A DNA stretch of 64,000 nt, taken from positions 763,023 to 827,022 of the forward strand of contig NW_005434673.1 in assembly GCF_000315625.1 (NCBI RefSeq), given 5' to 3'. The number at the start of each line of letters is the position of its first letter. Positions within the stretch are counted from its first letter, which is position 1. This DNA comes from Guillardia theta CCMP2712. Its lineage: Eukaryota; Cryptophyceae; Pyrenomonadales; Geminigeraceae. The notes under the pieces are model-generated. The model searched no databases. It was not told where the DNA came from and was given only the letters and a program-made list of their open reading frames with translations. Positions 33,781 through 46,881 of this stretch are shown piece after piece. A program made the position numbers and the translations under genes.

Positions 33781-34224
33781 TCAAAAATATCCCAAGTTGG
33801 ATTGATAGTAACTCTGACCATTCAGCTTCACGTCGCCGCTCTCCTCCAACTTCTTCAACTTCTCTCGATACCTCTTGAAAACGGAGGACTCTTTGTGAGA
33901 GAGGTAGTCGTCCTTGCTTCTGAAGCGCTCAATGATAACACCCGCAAGTTCGTCCCGATCTGATAATGCAAGCTCATAACTCAGAGTGTTTGCCTCGCTC
34001 TTCCTGCAGAACTCAGCCTCCTCGGCGTACAATACCTTGAAGTCCTCCTTCACTTTCTTGCTGGAAAATGTCACATGGACGATCAGGATGAAAGATGCAA
34101 TTGTTGGCTTCTCCCTGTCTGCTCTTGTCTGTGTGGAGCTTCTCCTCGAGTACATGCTAAAGAGCAAGTATGCAGCGGCAACTGTCACCACTGCAAAAAC
34201 CACGGCCTTGGGATGCTTCATCAT
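33781..34224 (-). CDS. membrane-anchored ABM-fold (ferredoxin-like) protein
   Basis: Single exon, ATG 34224 to the stop at 33781, 147 residues (the frame starts further upstream at a non-ATG codon). The N-terminus MMKHPKAVVFAVVTVAAAYL is one membrane anchor or uncleaved signal. The rest fits the antibiotic-biosynthesis-monooxygenase (ABM) dimeric alpha/beta fold: FILIVHVTFSSKKVKEDFKV, then EANTLSYELALSDRDELAGV, then the IIERFRSKDDYLSHKES strand-helix end. ABM domains often degrade small organic molecules or haem, but many have unknown roles. No cofactor residue can be assigned. A short basic tail follows. Confidence 0.7.
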   Translation of the reverse strand: MMKHPKAVVFAVVTVAAAYLLFSMYSRRSSTQTRADREKPTIASFILIVHVTFSSKKVKEDFKVLYAEEAEFCRKSEANTLSYELALSDRDELAGVIIERFRSKDDYLSHKESSVFKRYREKLKKLEESGDVKLNGQSYYQSNLGYF

Positions 34225-34663
34225 CACCAACGAACACTCAACAACTCGTTGGCTCGCGTTGTCTCTCACTCACTCACTCACTCTCACTTGCCCTCACTGA
34301 CTGTCTTGCTGCCTCTTGCTCCTCGCACCCCTCCTTCACTTGTTCGCTATCTCCTGCATTCTGCTCAGAATTCTGCTCGGCTCTTCCCTTCCGTTATGTT
34401 TCCGTTCTCATGGTGTAACTCCGTTATAAAAACAGTTACATCCCACGAGCAAAAAATGCAGACAAGGACGGAATGGTGGGAGGGCGGCGTCGGGGCTGCA
34501 GGTGTTCTTCGCCTCGATATGTCGGCTGAAGCCTCGCGCCTCTCCTCCTCCTCCTGCCTGCTGATGCCGGTCGTCTGCTTCCTCAAGTAGGTGTCTGCCT
34601 TCCCTGGGCTGGTTGAGATGGCCTAGACCTGCTCCCTTGGTTGCTGATAGTGACTTCGCTCAA

Positions 34664-37600
34664 ATGCCGCCCAAGACTCTCTTGCCCACCGGCCTTCGAT
34701 CCACAGCCAACGTCCTGCTGAGAACCATACGAACCAGGTCGAAGGATCAGCAGGAGCGGTTGGCAGCTCTCGATGAGTTGAGCGCCCTGCTGTTGAGCGG
34801 GAAGAACGACTCTGAGATCAGCGCTGCCGCTGTCACGTTGGGATGGGCGGAGGCACCGAGTTGGTCGAACAGCACAGACGAGGCATCGAGGTTCATTCAT
34901 GATCACCTCGTCAGCACCCTCCTCCCTGTCTTGGGCGAAGCTCTCATGGACTCGGATGCTGAGATTTCGCAGCGGACCACGCTGGTCCTTGCAAGAATCG
35001 GAGCTTCCCTGGGGTCAGAAGCTCAAGACTTTTTCGCGTGGGCGTGTGCTGGCGTGAACAAACAGGCAACGCAGGATCCTGTCATGCTCTCTGTTCTGCT
35101 CGCCGTCATCTCTCAGACGATGCGCCTGGGTCAGCAGGACGCAGTGAAGCCGTTCGCCGTGGAGGTCGTGAAGGAGCTTGTCAACCTCCTGGAGACTGTC
35201 GAACACTACCAGATGGTGATCCCCATCGTCGTCAACCTGCAGCAGATCGCTCGTCTGTTCCCTCTCGTCGTCTCTGGCGTCTTCAAGGACATTATCGACC
35301 TCCTGGTCGGGTGGAGTCTTGATCCAATCGTGCCGGAGAGGGCGAGGCAGCAGATCACGACGACGTTTGCGAACTTCGAAGAGCACTGGAGTGAGCATCT
35401 TGACTTCGCTGAGGCCTTGCTTTCCAAGCTTGTCGATGACTTGGAGGCCCTGGACCAAGTCGTTCGCACAAAGTTGCCCGAGGTGCAGGGGGCGCAGAGG
35501 TGGACGAGCCAGGAGGCAGCGAGTGCTCTTTCAGAGATCTCGCGGCTCGCGGCTTGCTTCGTTGGGGTCCTGAGTTGCTCGGGGAAGAAGTTTGTCAAGA
35601 ACCAGGTACGATTGGATCCTCTTACTGCCCAGGTTGCTGACATGCTGGGCAGGGTGAAAACTTTGTGCGGCGATTCCTCGCTTGCATCGAGGGCATGTCG
35701 AGCATGACGGGCAGGCTGTCGTCTTCTTTCCTGCTGGATGACCCAAACTTGTCCTGGCGGGTCGATTGCTACCTGGGAAACTCTCAGAGCATTGTGAGGC
35801 TGCTGATCAATCTGGTGCAATGTGAGTCGGCCATGGCGGACCCGATCTACAAGAACCTCGAGACCTTCATCGGGTACTGCGCAAACCACAACGAAGAAGC
35901 TGCCGTGACCGTCCTTCTCCATCTTGTCAACGCCCTGGGCCTCGAGCAGTACATGAGGGGTCTGAAGCTCAGCAGCAGCCGAGCTGCGCAGATACAGGGA
36001 TCACCCCTGCTCGTTGGCACTGAGCTCTCATCGGCGGCCATGAGCAGGATCGCAGTCTTGCTTCTGAATCCTGCTTCGGTGACGGCACGGCTGCGGCTCA
36101 AGGCGAGCAGGCACCTTGCCGTGATCGTGAGGCAGCTGTACTTTGGCATCTGGCAGTGTTCCGAACCTTTCTCCTCCGACAAGTCTGAATGCTGGAATCA
36201 ACGGTCCAGCTCATCAATCATTGGGATGTACCTGCAGGAGCTGGAAGATGCGTGCAGGCAGCTACGGGATGGGAACGAGAAGCTGGAGCGACAGATGGAG
36301 ACAGTCTCGAAGAAAGAGGAAGATGCGCTTGTGGACAAGCTGCGAGAGTCGGAGATGGTCGTCGTCTTCCTGGGGGGTATCCTGCTGCAGTCCATGAAGG
36401 AGCTGCAGGGAGATCTGGACCTGGTGGTTCAAGAGCAGCTCGTCTCCTCTATCACCGTATGTGCCACGAGCTTGCAGGGTCTTTCCAGCGGCTTCCATGC
36501 AGCTTCCAGGGCCCAGTCGGTCTTCATCCACCTGCTGGACCACCTGCTGGGGAGGACAAGGGAGACGGAGATGGCGAGGTCTCTGATCCGGCATTCCGTT
36601 GAAGTCATCTGCATCCTGTATCGTCCTGACGCCTCTCAGTCGCTCAAGCTCTCTATCGTTCAGTCTCTCTACCTCATCTGCGTTGCTTCAGCCGATGGTC
36701 AGGCCCCCCGCGGTTCTCACCTAACTATTCGATTAACTCCTCACACTCTAGAGAGGATGTGTACCCTTGCGGGTAAGCTCGCCCGCGATCCCGACGCCAT
36801 GGTGCGGCTCAGCTCTGCCAGGACTGTGTGCGCAGCGGCGCTCGCTGCGAGGGAGCGAGCGCCGCTGTGGTCGCTTGTGCTTGTGAGAGAGGCCATGTCT
36901 CGATTGTCGGACAAGGAGAGCAAGGTCGTGAGAGCGTTCTCCAGCTGCCTGGGGCACATTTCTCACCTTGTCCTCCTCTTTCCCGTCCGCCTGCTCAGTC
37001 AGCTCTCCAACCCTCTGATTGCCGTGCAGCCCTGGCAGCGGGCACTCGCTTGCAACCCAGCAGTTCCGATGAGGTCAGCCGACTTCCAGCGGTACATTTC
37101 CTTCGTGTCGCAGCGATCGCACTTGGATCTTTCTCCTCTCCTCCCGCGCATCTATGCCGTCAGCGAGGCTGTCTCTAAGGCCTTGGGTGTGGGCGAGGAA
37201 ACGAAAGACAGGCAGCAAGCAGGTTCCGACGCCTTCAACGCCTTCTACGCCTTCTTCGGAGCAACAGGCGACGAGCTGCATCGTTGCGAACTCTGGGCGT
37301 TGATGGAGGCGAGCAGGCTGCTGGTAAGAAGCAAGCTTCGATCCTCCTTCGGCGGGCCCGTGCAGACATTCGAGGCGTTAGAGCACATGCTGCTGGAGGC
37401 CTGCACGCGAGCTGAGATGGAGGCGCGACGAGATGAAGTCGCTCCCGGGCAGCAGCCCAACTGGCATAAGGGGATCCGCATGCTGCTGCACCTGCTCGGC
37501 CACCTGGAGAGACAGATCTTCAACGCGTACGAGGGGAGCGTGAACCTGCCGCAGAGCAGCGCAGGGAGCGCAAAGTTCTTCCGGGGGAACCGCAAGGTGT

Positions 37601-40600
37601 GCGAGGACTGGTTCTCGCGACTGAGAAAGGCGATGAGCCGAGCGAGCAGCATCGCGTCTTCTCCTCACCACGTCCTCGAGCAGTCGCTGAAGCGCCTGCC
37701 GGAGGCGTCCAAGGCCTTTGCGAAGCTTTCGAGTCAGGCCAACCCTGCCAGCCGGGAGGAAGTGAAGAAGATGAGGAGCGAGATCGACGCGCTCACCATG
37801 ACCGTCTGCTCAGCTCTGAGTAACGTGGGCGATGCTGACGGCCTTGAGGGGTTCGCTGCCTGGATCAAGTTCTCCTCGTTGAAGGGAGCCAACTTGTCGC
37901 GAGACACGTACGGCTGGGTCCATGCTCTGTCCCTGCAGACAAGAGGTCACTACGAAGAAGCGCAGGAGATGTACAGCGAGTGTCTCTCCTCCTCCTCCTC
38001 GAACCCTGAAACCATCTCGTTCATCTTCCGCAACGCCATGGCATGCTGCCTAGAAGTCGGGGATGTGAAGGCCTGGCGATCCTGGCAGGCACGTTTCCGC
38101 GAGATGTTCAACTCATGCTCAAGTCACACAGACGGTCTCTACCCTCAGCTCTCTGCCATACAAGGAAGCTTCGAGTCGCAGGCGACGGAAGCTCAGCTCG
38201 AGCTGGACGTTGGCAACGTGTCACAGGCGCGAACACGGCTCATGCTCGTCCCCGACGCAAACGGCCAGTGCAGCAGAAGCCTGCAGGACAGTGTGTACGC
38301 GTCCAAGCTCCTCCTCCTGCGCAGCATTGTGTGCGCTCGAAACCAGCAGGCGGCTGCCTCCCTCAAGCTCCTCGCGCAGGCCAACGACATCCTGGTGGAG
38401 CCCCTCAACATCCTCAGGATCGATGGAGGATGCGAGTTCTCTCAGGCAGAGGAGCCTCTCGTCCTGCTCTCCATCATTGCACACGTGCGAAGGATGGTAG
38501 AGAGCCCGAACTCTCCAGGCAGCCGGGACGCCTCCTCCTCCTCCTCCTCCTCCGCTGACGTGGTACTTCCTGACAAGTTCCTCGAGGTTTCCGATGCACA
38601 CTTGTTCTCTTCTGCAGCCTTCAAGTGCGACCCGTCCTTACATTCTCTTCCTCTCTGGCATCGGCTGCTCAGCGTCCTTGAAGTGATGCAGCCGCAGCAG
38701 TCTCCCTCCTCCTTCACCCCCTCCCTCCGCCTCAAAGTCGCCAAGATTGCTCGCAAGCAGCGGAACCTCACTTACGCCGAGAATCTCCTCAGCCGGTGCG
38801 ACAGTTCTCAGCTCAGTGATCTTCACAGGATGCAGACTCGCTATGAATACGCGAGCTTGTCGCTTGCTCGCCGCAACGCGTCGGAGGGGCTGGAGAGGTT
38901 GTGGTCCCTGTGGTTCGACTTGCAGAAGCTCCCGCTGCTCTCCGCGAGCTCAGGAGGAGGGGAAGACGCCCTCAGCTGTGTGGACCTGAGCGTGAAGACG
39001 CTGAGGAAAGTCGCGATGATGATTCTTGACAAGTCGTTTGACAGCGAGCAGCTGGACGTTAACCGCCTGTTCCGTCAGATCTTCGACTTCGGCATGAGCG
39101 ACGAGATGCAGAGCTGGGCTAGCGAGCTGAGCTTCGGGTCTTGGGAGCAGAACTCTCCCCACAAGGACTTTCTCGGAGGCTACCTGCTCTTCAAGTGCAC
39201 CGCCATGCACAGGAAGCACGCCAAGAGCTGGGCAGACTATGGCTCCTGGTGCTACCGCCAGGGGCGACACTACATAGAGGCCATCTCTAAGGGCTCGGGC
39301 GCCGATCGCCTTGTGGTGCGAGAGAGGATACAGGAGCAGATCTTGTCGATCCTGATGGCGGACGACGAGGGCGGGGGGAGGGCAGCATGAGCGAGTCGAT
39401 CCTCCGAGAGATCTCCTCGAGCATCTGCGATGCCTGGCTCATGTCAGGAGGAGAGGAAGAGAAGCTCGAGCCGGACCCCAACGTCCACGGGCATGAGATT
39501 CGGATGCTCTGTGAGCAGCTCTGCCCCTGGGCGTCAGAGGAGTGCATATGGAAGCTTGAGGATGTTTGGAGGCAGTACAGGAGGAGGATCCTCTGCCTCT
39601 ACCGCTCCTCTGTCTCCTCCTACTTCGAGTACCTGCGGCTGAGCGAGGACGACCTCTCGCCGTCCTCCTTCACGTCCGAGGTCGACATCGCCGAGGTCTC
39701 TTGGAAGGAGTCGTACGACATCACCGCTACCCTGCGGCTGCTCCGCCTGCTCGTCAAGTACGGCTCCGAGATGTGCGATATCTTCTTCGAAGGCGTCCAG
39801 CACACGCCCACCAGGCCATGGAGGAAGATCATCCCCCAGCTGTTCGCCCGGCTGGGGCACGCGGAGCCGTCGGTGAGGCAGAACGTGAGGCTGCTGATCA
39901 CCAAGATAGGAAAGGAGCTCCCGCACGCCATCATCTATCCCACCGTCGTCGGGCACGTGGAGAACCCTTCGAGCAGGCAGCTCTCCTCTATCCTTGAGGC
40001 CCTTCGGGAGTCTCGACCAGAGCTCGTCAGGGGTGTGCAGGGCCTCATCGGGGAGCTGTCGCGCTGCTCGATTCTCAAGGAGGACTTGTTCTTCAGCTCG
40101 CTGCAGGAGCTGAACCCCAAGGTCTCGAGCGGGCTGAGGCTGATGCGCGAGGAGACGAGTCGCATCCGCGACAACTCCACGCTGAGCGACGGGGACAGGA
40201 GGAGAATCTTGAGGGAGAAGTACGACGCCATAACGAAGCCGGTCAGGATGGCCCTAGAGCCGCTCAAGAAGGTCTTTGCAGGCGAGCAGTCGTCTGATCA
40301 CGACAAGAACTTCGTGTCCTCATTTTCATCCTCCTTCACCGACGCGCTCGCCAGCTTCCGCAACCCTGCCGACATCTTCGAGGCAGAGGCGGCATGGGAG
40401 CCGATGCGTGCTCTGATGCGCTCTCTCACTGTGCAGCTCCGAAGGACGAAGCTGTCCCTCAACTCCATCTCCCCTTACCTCGGACAACTTCGAGCGACGG
40501 ACATCCCCATGCCGGGGATCGACGCGGAGGACGAGGAGGAGGACAGCAAGAGGGTGACGATCGCCTCCTTCGACGACCAGGTCGACATCCTGCTGACCAA

Positions 40601-43600
40601 GACGAAGCCGAAGAAGATCGCGATCATCGGGTCTGACGGCATCTCGAGGAGGTACCTGCTCAAGGGACGGGAGGACCTGCACCTCGACGAGCGGATGATG
40701 CAGTTCCTCAGCATCGTCAATCATTTCATGCGACAGGATCGCGCGTCCCATGCTCGTTGCCTCCGAGCGCGGCACTACGCCGTCATCCCCGTCGGGCCCC
40801 GGTCGGGCCTCATCCAGTGGGCGGACGGGACCATCCCGCTCTTCGGCATCTACAAGGCCTGGCAGACGCGGCAGATGGCGCAGGCGGGGGAGAAGAGCGG
40901 GAGCTCAGCAAGACCGAGCGACATGTTCTACGACAAGATCATCCCAGCGCTCAAGGAGCAGGGGATCACGCGGGTAACGTCAAGGAAGGAATGGCCGCAC
41001 GAGGTGCTGAAGCAAGTCTTCTCCCTCCTCGTCTCCGAGACCCCCCGCGACCTCATCTCCCGGGAGATCTGGTGCTCTTGCCTGTCGCCCTCAGAGCTCT
41101 GGAGCAAGACGAACATGCACGCGAGGAGCATGGCGGTGATGAGCATGGTGGGCTACGTGATCGGCCTGGGAGATCGACACCTCGACAACATCCTGATGGA
41201 CTTCGAGTCAGGGGAGGTAGTGCACATCGATTGGAATGTCTGCTTCGAGAAAGGATCCAAACTGAAGGTGATGTTGTGTGAGAGACAACAAATGTTGTTG
41301 CGATGTTGTCTTCAGTTGCTGTCTTCAACTTCCTGTTTTTGACCTTTAGTACTCCACTCCCTCTTCCTTTTCCTGACCTTCCGTCCATCTGTGTGTGTTC
41401 TTCGTCACTATGGCTCAAAGTTCCTCCAAGTCAAATCTCTCCTCAGCCTCTGTACTCTCCCTCGCACTTCTCCTGATCCTCTCCTTCTCCTCAGGTTCCC
41501 GAGCTCGTCCCCTTCCGCATGACGCACACACTTCAGTCGGGGATGGGCTTCACCGGCGTCGAGGGCCCGTTCCGAGTGGCCTGCGAGAAAGCTCTGAGGG
41601 TGCTGAGGAGGAACAAAGAGGCGCTGCTGACCCTCCTAGAGGCCTTCGTGTACGATCCTCTGGTGGACTGGACTGCGCAGAAGCACGGAGAGGAGGCGTC
41701 GAAGGGCGTCGAGCTCCACGTGTCTCTCTCCCTGTTCGCCTCCAGAGTGGAGGAGATGAGAGTTCCTCTGGCGGAGAACCTTAAGGTCGGGCATGGCGCG
41801 CTGGGAGCGCTGCAGCAGGCCATGGGGGAGATCGTCCGCATCAGGACGTCGGAGTCAGCCGTGTCAGTAGAGGTGGAGGAGATGGAGAACAAGCTGCGAG
41901 CGAGCTCGGAGGAGCTGCGGAGGGTGGAGGCGGATCTGCGGGAGGCGCAGGAGAAGGTGAACGCCTGCAGTGAAGTTCAACCCAAGGTGGAGGCTCAGTG
42001 GGAGAGGACGAAGCAGAAGGTGCAGGAGAGCATGAATCACTGCGCAGAAGAGTTTGCGAAGCAGGAGAGCTGCATCAGCACGTTGAGGACGAGCCAGTTC
42101 GATGCGATCGAAACCTCCGTCGTCACCCTGGCAGAGGCGATCGACGTCACGTTCCAGGAGTACTCCTCCCTCTTCGTCATGGAGCAGCAAGGCTCTCAGC
42201 TGGGAGGGGGAGAGCAGGCGCTCTGGCGCTCTCTGGAGACCTCGCAGGAGCAGGCGAGGGCTGCGATGCGCAAGCTCGCTGAGAGCTGCGGGAACCTCCT
42301 GATGCCGCTGAAGAGCTACAAGCAGAGGATCGCGCACCTGCCGGCCGAGTACGCCAAGTTCAGCCGGCTGTTCGAGTGGTGGGATGGGCTAGCGAAGGCT
42401 CTGGAGGATCCGAGCCCAGGGACCATCTCGATGCTCCTCGCTCGCTTCTCAGATAGCGAGGAGCGGATGGAGCAGCAGCGGTCGGAGTGCCTGCAGATCA
42501 AGGCGCAGATGGAGAAGGACCTGTCTCATGCCCACAGGAGCTACAGCGAAGTCAAGAGCTCCCTCGCCCTTGCAGAGGACCTGAGCATGCTCGAGCACCT
42601 TATCACCTCCGCTCGGAACGCCCTCTGGAGGAGCGCGGACTTTGCCTCCCTCTCCCTCTCCGCCTGCTCCGTCTATGTGAGTCGACAAGAGGGTCGTGTG
42701 CTTGTGCTGACCTTCCCTTGCAGCTCTGCAGCACCCTCGGGCAGCTCCTGACCCTCGCTCCTCTCCGCTCTGATCGCCTCCTCCAGCGCGAAGAGGAGTT
42801 CGTGATCCTCTCCGAGCAGTGGGTCTACGGCAGCAACAGGATGGGAGATCTCTTCCAATTGTGGCAGAAGCAAACAAGCGTCTTGAACGAAGGAGGAGGA
42901 GCTGGAGGAGGAGGAGATCTGCTGGACAGGACGATCTTCTGCTCGCAGCGATGCCTCCTCGTCCTCCACGAGATGCTCAGCATAACCAACGCTGCCACGT
43001 CAGCCAGCAAAGGGAAGAAAGGAGCGCCTGTGAGCGGCACGGGAGGAGGGGATCAGCTCGGCCTCAGCTCGGGGATAGCTGGGTTCGAGGCGTGCGAGAG
43101 AATAAGCATGAGGATGAAGGACTTTGTTAACGAGCTCAACATGTCAGTGCTGCCCGACAGCATCGGAGTCCTCCTGTCGGATCCCGAAAGCCTCGCCCTC
43201 ATCCACTCCCTACACTCACTCGCCAGCCAGGTGCCCTTGCTCTCCTCCTCCTCCTCCTCCTCCTCCTCCTCCTCCTCCTCCTCCTCCTCCTCCTCCTCCT
43301 CTGGTTTCAGTGAGTGACATTGTACAGGCGCGAACTCTCGGACAAGCGCTCGACAGTGTGGAGTGCGGAGAGCAGTGGGGGGACAGCAACCCTCCTTCTG
43401 CAGAGACTGTGGCTGCTCGCAAACAAGAGGTGAGGAGAGGAGGGAGAGGAGCAACATTGATTGCTGTCCCAGATCGTCTCGAGGTTGAAGCGGCTCCAAG
43501 TTGACTATGAAAGGATCAGCAAATTTCATCCTGCCGATCACCAACCCCCAGCAGCAGCCCCGGCTACCAGCAGACCTCTCTTTGCGGGCTTCGACCGTAT

Positions 43601-45352
43601 TTTTGACAGCCTTGTAGAGTTGTTCGAGCAGAGATCTCTGCCACCCAACGACCTCGAGCTCGAGGCGAACGTGCTGGGAACTTTCTTCGTGGGCAAGCTC
43701 GAGATGATGCACGCGGCGTTGTCTCTCTTCATCCGATGCCCCTCCCCTCCTGTCGCCTTCTCCCTCGTCCCCTCCCTCCGTGCTCGCATCGATATTCTCG
43801 CGCACGACTTGATAAGGAAGGGTTTCGCGCCGCTGCTGGTGAGGGCTGGCCGGCTGGCGTTGGAGAGGAGCGTACCACCTGCTGTGCTGGCGGGACAGAC
43901 GATGGACGAGGGCGATGGGCGAAGAGGAGGAGGAAAGGCAGGAGTCTGGGCCATCAAGAGCGACAGGTCGAGCACACAGCATCTTCCCCCTCCTCGCCTT
44001 GGACAAGCTCTCGCTAAGTACGCGGAGGACCGCCGAGGGGACGCGAGGCTGAGGGACCTGGAACAGCGGGTGAGGGACTACTGCGACGTGGCAATGAAGC
44101 TGAAGAGGAGTCATCAAGTGCACAAGGAGCAGCAGAAGTTCCTGCAGCACTGCGAGGCGAAGATGAAGATGCTGGAGGCAAACCTCTTCCATCTCAACTG
44201 GGTGCACGAGGATGTCTTGTACCCCGTCGACGTGAACCATCAGGCGGGGGATGGAGGGGGAAGGGGCTCTGGGGCAGTCAGGCGAACTCTCGTAAACTCC
44301 CTCCTCAAGAATCTGGAAACTTGTCAGGTCGCGCCTCCTCTTGACTCCCCAACATCCTCCTCTGACTCCGCCCTCGTCCCTTTCGTCATACTGCTCCTCT
44401 CTCCCAAGTTCTCATTCCTCTTCTCGTCTTCCTGTGCTTACTCATCCTCCTCCTCTCACACCTTCCCGCTTTCTGATCGTCTTCCCCACCTCTCGTGAGC
44501 GCCTTTCGGCTCTGATTGTCTTCCAGGTCGCCTTTACCATCTTCGCACAGAAGCAGACAGAGCTGAAGAGGCTGGAAGACGAGATCGTGAGCAGGGGGAG
44601 AAGATCTGAGACTAAAGAGCGCAACAAGAAACGAGGGAAGGGAGAGCGAGATAAATTGACGGCGATGATAGAGGGGAGGTTCAAGGAGAGGCGGTCCCAC
44701 TTCGACGCGATCAAGTCAAAGATTGAAAGCTTCATCTCCCTTGCCCAGGTCCTCCAGTTGTCTCGATCCTCCTAGACCCTTCACTTCCATGTCAATGATA
44801 TCATGCTGCTCTTCTACTTTCCTTCTCTCCCTCTCTTTCCTCTCCTGCGTTCTCTCCCCCTCCCTTTCCTCCTCTCTCTCTCCCTCACGCTTCCCGATTG
44901 CCCTTCCTCATCTTCCTCGCTCTGCTTCGAATCGCTGACCCTCCTCCCCACGCCAGGGTGTCAGCAACTTGGAGCGGAGCAGACAGCATGGCGAGCTGGC
45001 GATCAGGGTGGACGCAGCAAATCTCAACGTCCTGCACGCGATGGAGAGGGCGAGGTAGAAGCCGCCGCTATGCTGGAAGCCAGTGACCCTCCTGGCAGGG
45101 AGACGGCGCTTGCCCACCACCATGAAAGGTCCATGGCAGAAGCCGTGCTGCAACATGTGAGAGGAGGAGGTACCGCCTGCCTGCTGGGCTCCCTGACGTC
45201 AACCCAGGCTACGAGGGAGCGACTGGCGCTGAACGCGCTCATCCAACGGCTGCAATGCGCTATCAACGACAGCCGCAACGCGAACTGCTCCTTCGGTGCG
45301 AAAGCGATCGAGTTTCTTCGCTCGCTGCCGGACAAGGTGAGTAAGGAGAAGT

Positions 45353-45383
<31 letters not shown>

Positions 45384-45395
45384 GCAGAAGCAGCA

Positions 45396-45426
<31 letters not shown>

Positions 45427-46593
45427 AAGCAGAAGCAGAAGCAGAAGCAGGGGATAGGGGAGGGATCAGCATTGACAGCACCATGCAGATCTCTCCTGTC
45501 AAGGATCTTCTGGTGTCCGAGGAGCAGCTGGTGGGGGAGATCGCAGCGCTGCTGGACACAGTGGTCAAGATCACCGTCTCGGCCGAGTCGCTGCACGAGA
45601 TTCACAGCATCGCACTGCAGCTGCAGACGGAGCAGCAGGTGCTGAAGCAGGGAGGAGCTGACCTTGCGTCCCTCCTCCAGCTAGTCTCCTCCTCCATCAC
45701 GGAGCCGCGACTTAACGCGCACCTGAGGAAAGGAGACGGCAAGCTGGCAGGCCACGAGCGCGACGACGTGCTGATCGACACCAACGTGGCGAGGGGCATA
45801 CAGCGACTGACATCGGAGGTCTGCAGGCGAGGAGACGAGGGTGCGGGGAGAGTGATGGGTCATGCGCAGGTCATGACAAAGATGGCGATGTACCGCTCGC
45901 TGCTCCAAGCTCTTGCTCAAGTGAGTCAGAGGAGCGACTCGTCTCATCCCTCTTTCAATATTTCCTTTCTGCTCCTGATCTCGTACTCTCTCCTTATCTC
46001 TAATCCCTCGTCCCCTCTTCCATTGCTAGTCTTCTTCTCTTGTTCTCTCCTCCCTTGTTCTTGTCCTGTCCTCTCTCCTCCACTCGTCCTGTTCTCCTCT
46101 TCCGACCTCGTCTCACGCTTATGTTAGTTGGCTCTCGAGCGAGTGCAGTCGGATCAGCACGAAGACGAGTCGCACGATCAGGTCAGACTCCGTTAGCCTC
46201 TGCTTCCTTTGAGACTCTCCCAGTCCGCGTACGTGCCTGCGTCTCCCGACAAGGAGAGAGGGAGGAGGGAGATGGAAGAGGAGGGAGAGGGAGAGGAGCA
46301 GCAGATGCAAGAGCAGGTGAGGAGGAGAGGAGAGAGAAGCGTCAAAGGCTCTGACGATGAGGCAGCGCAACGCGCATGCTGTCTCGGTGCTCAAGAGGGT
46401 GAGGCAGAAACTGGACGGACGAGACAAGCAGAACGACGGCAACACCAAGTTGACGGTGCAGGAGCAGGCGAGTGATGTGCGACGATGTGTGAAGGTTGTG
46501 AAGGTGAAATGGCAGGTTGAAATGACCATCAAAGAAGCAACAAACATTGACAAGCTCTGCGAGATGTACGAGGGATGGACTCCATGGGTGTGA
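34664..46593 (+). CDS. SMG1: SMG1, PI3K-like kinase of nonsense-mediated mRNA decay
   Basis: Phosphorylates UPF1 in nonsense-mediated decay. A ~12-kb gene starting at ATG 34664 (MPPKTLLPTGL). Exon 1 (34664-35605) holds HEAT-type helices with FKDIIDLLVGWSLDP, typical of SMG1. Exon 2 starts at 35653. A large helical/FAT region follows. Kinase domain: LPTK-like strand TKPKKIAIIGSDG, RRYLLKGREDLHLDERMMQF, catalytic GLGDRHLDNILMD and metal-binding HIDWNVCFEKG. After the intron at 41268-41494 comes VPELVPFRMTHTLQ, and LLEAFVYDPLVDW follows. A long helical insert occupies 42-46 kb, as in animal SMG1. The end is RNAHAVSVLKRVRQKL plus the FATC domain IKEATNIDKLCEMYEGWTPW. A probable junction near 39340-39387 joins two large frames. 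The intron before FATC seems to be GC-AG. Confidence 0.9.
43245..43303. repeat. TCC trinucleotide tract in a SMG1 intron
   Basis: Nearly twenty TCC units. Reading through would give poly-Ser and then a stop, whereas splicing from CAG 43230 to 43328 keeps the frame, so the tract is probably intronic. Confidence 0.9.
45352..45450. repeat. CAG/AAG-rich tract in a SMG1 intron
   Basis: CAG repeats with interspersed AAGCAG units between donor 45337 and acceptor 45488. A stop codon (TAG) at the beginning of the tract shows it is not coding. Confidence 0.9.
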
Positions 46594-46881
46594 AGGAGCT
46601 CAGGAGAAAATGATTTGTTGATATGTCGAGATCAAATAATTTCGAGTCAGACAAGGAGCATGAGAGAGATCAAGGGAGATTGCAGAGAGAAAGAGATCAA
46701 ATGAGTCAAGAACAAGAAGAACAAGAACCAGAATAAGAGAAGAGCGAGGTCAAAGAAAGTGAACGGAAAGTCAAGAATCCGCGGCATGACTGGGCAAGTC
46801 ACGTGCTGATCCCGTTAAGGGCTGCCATTACAGACAAGCAGGAAGTAAGTCGAAGGCAGAAGCTGCGTCCTCCTCCGACAT

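Noticed and set aside
39387-41342. Independent kinase gene starting at ATG 39387
   Set aside because: It is the continuation of SMG1: the preceding frame ends only 4 bp later and a short GT-AG intron before 39387 restores continuity.
43216-43318. Poly-Ser extension of the SMG1 protein
   Set aside because: The TCC tract leads to an early stop, while removing 43231-43327 as an intron keeps the frame into ARTLGQALDSVECG.
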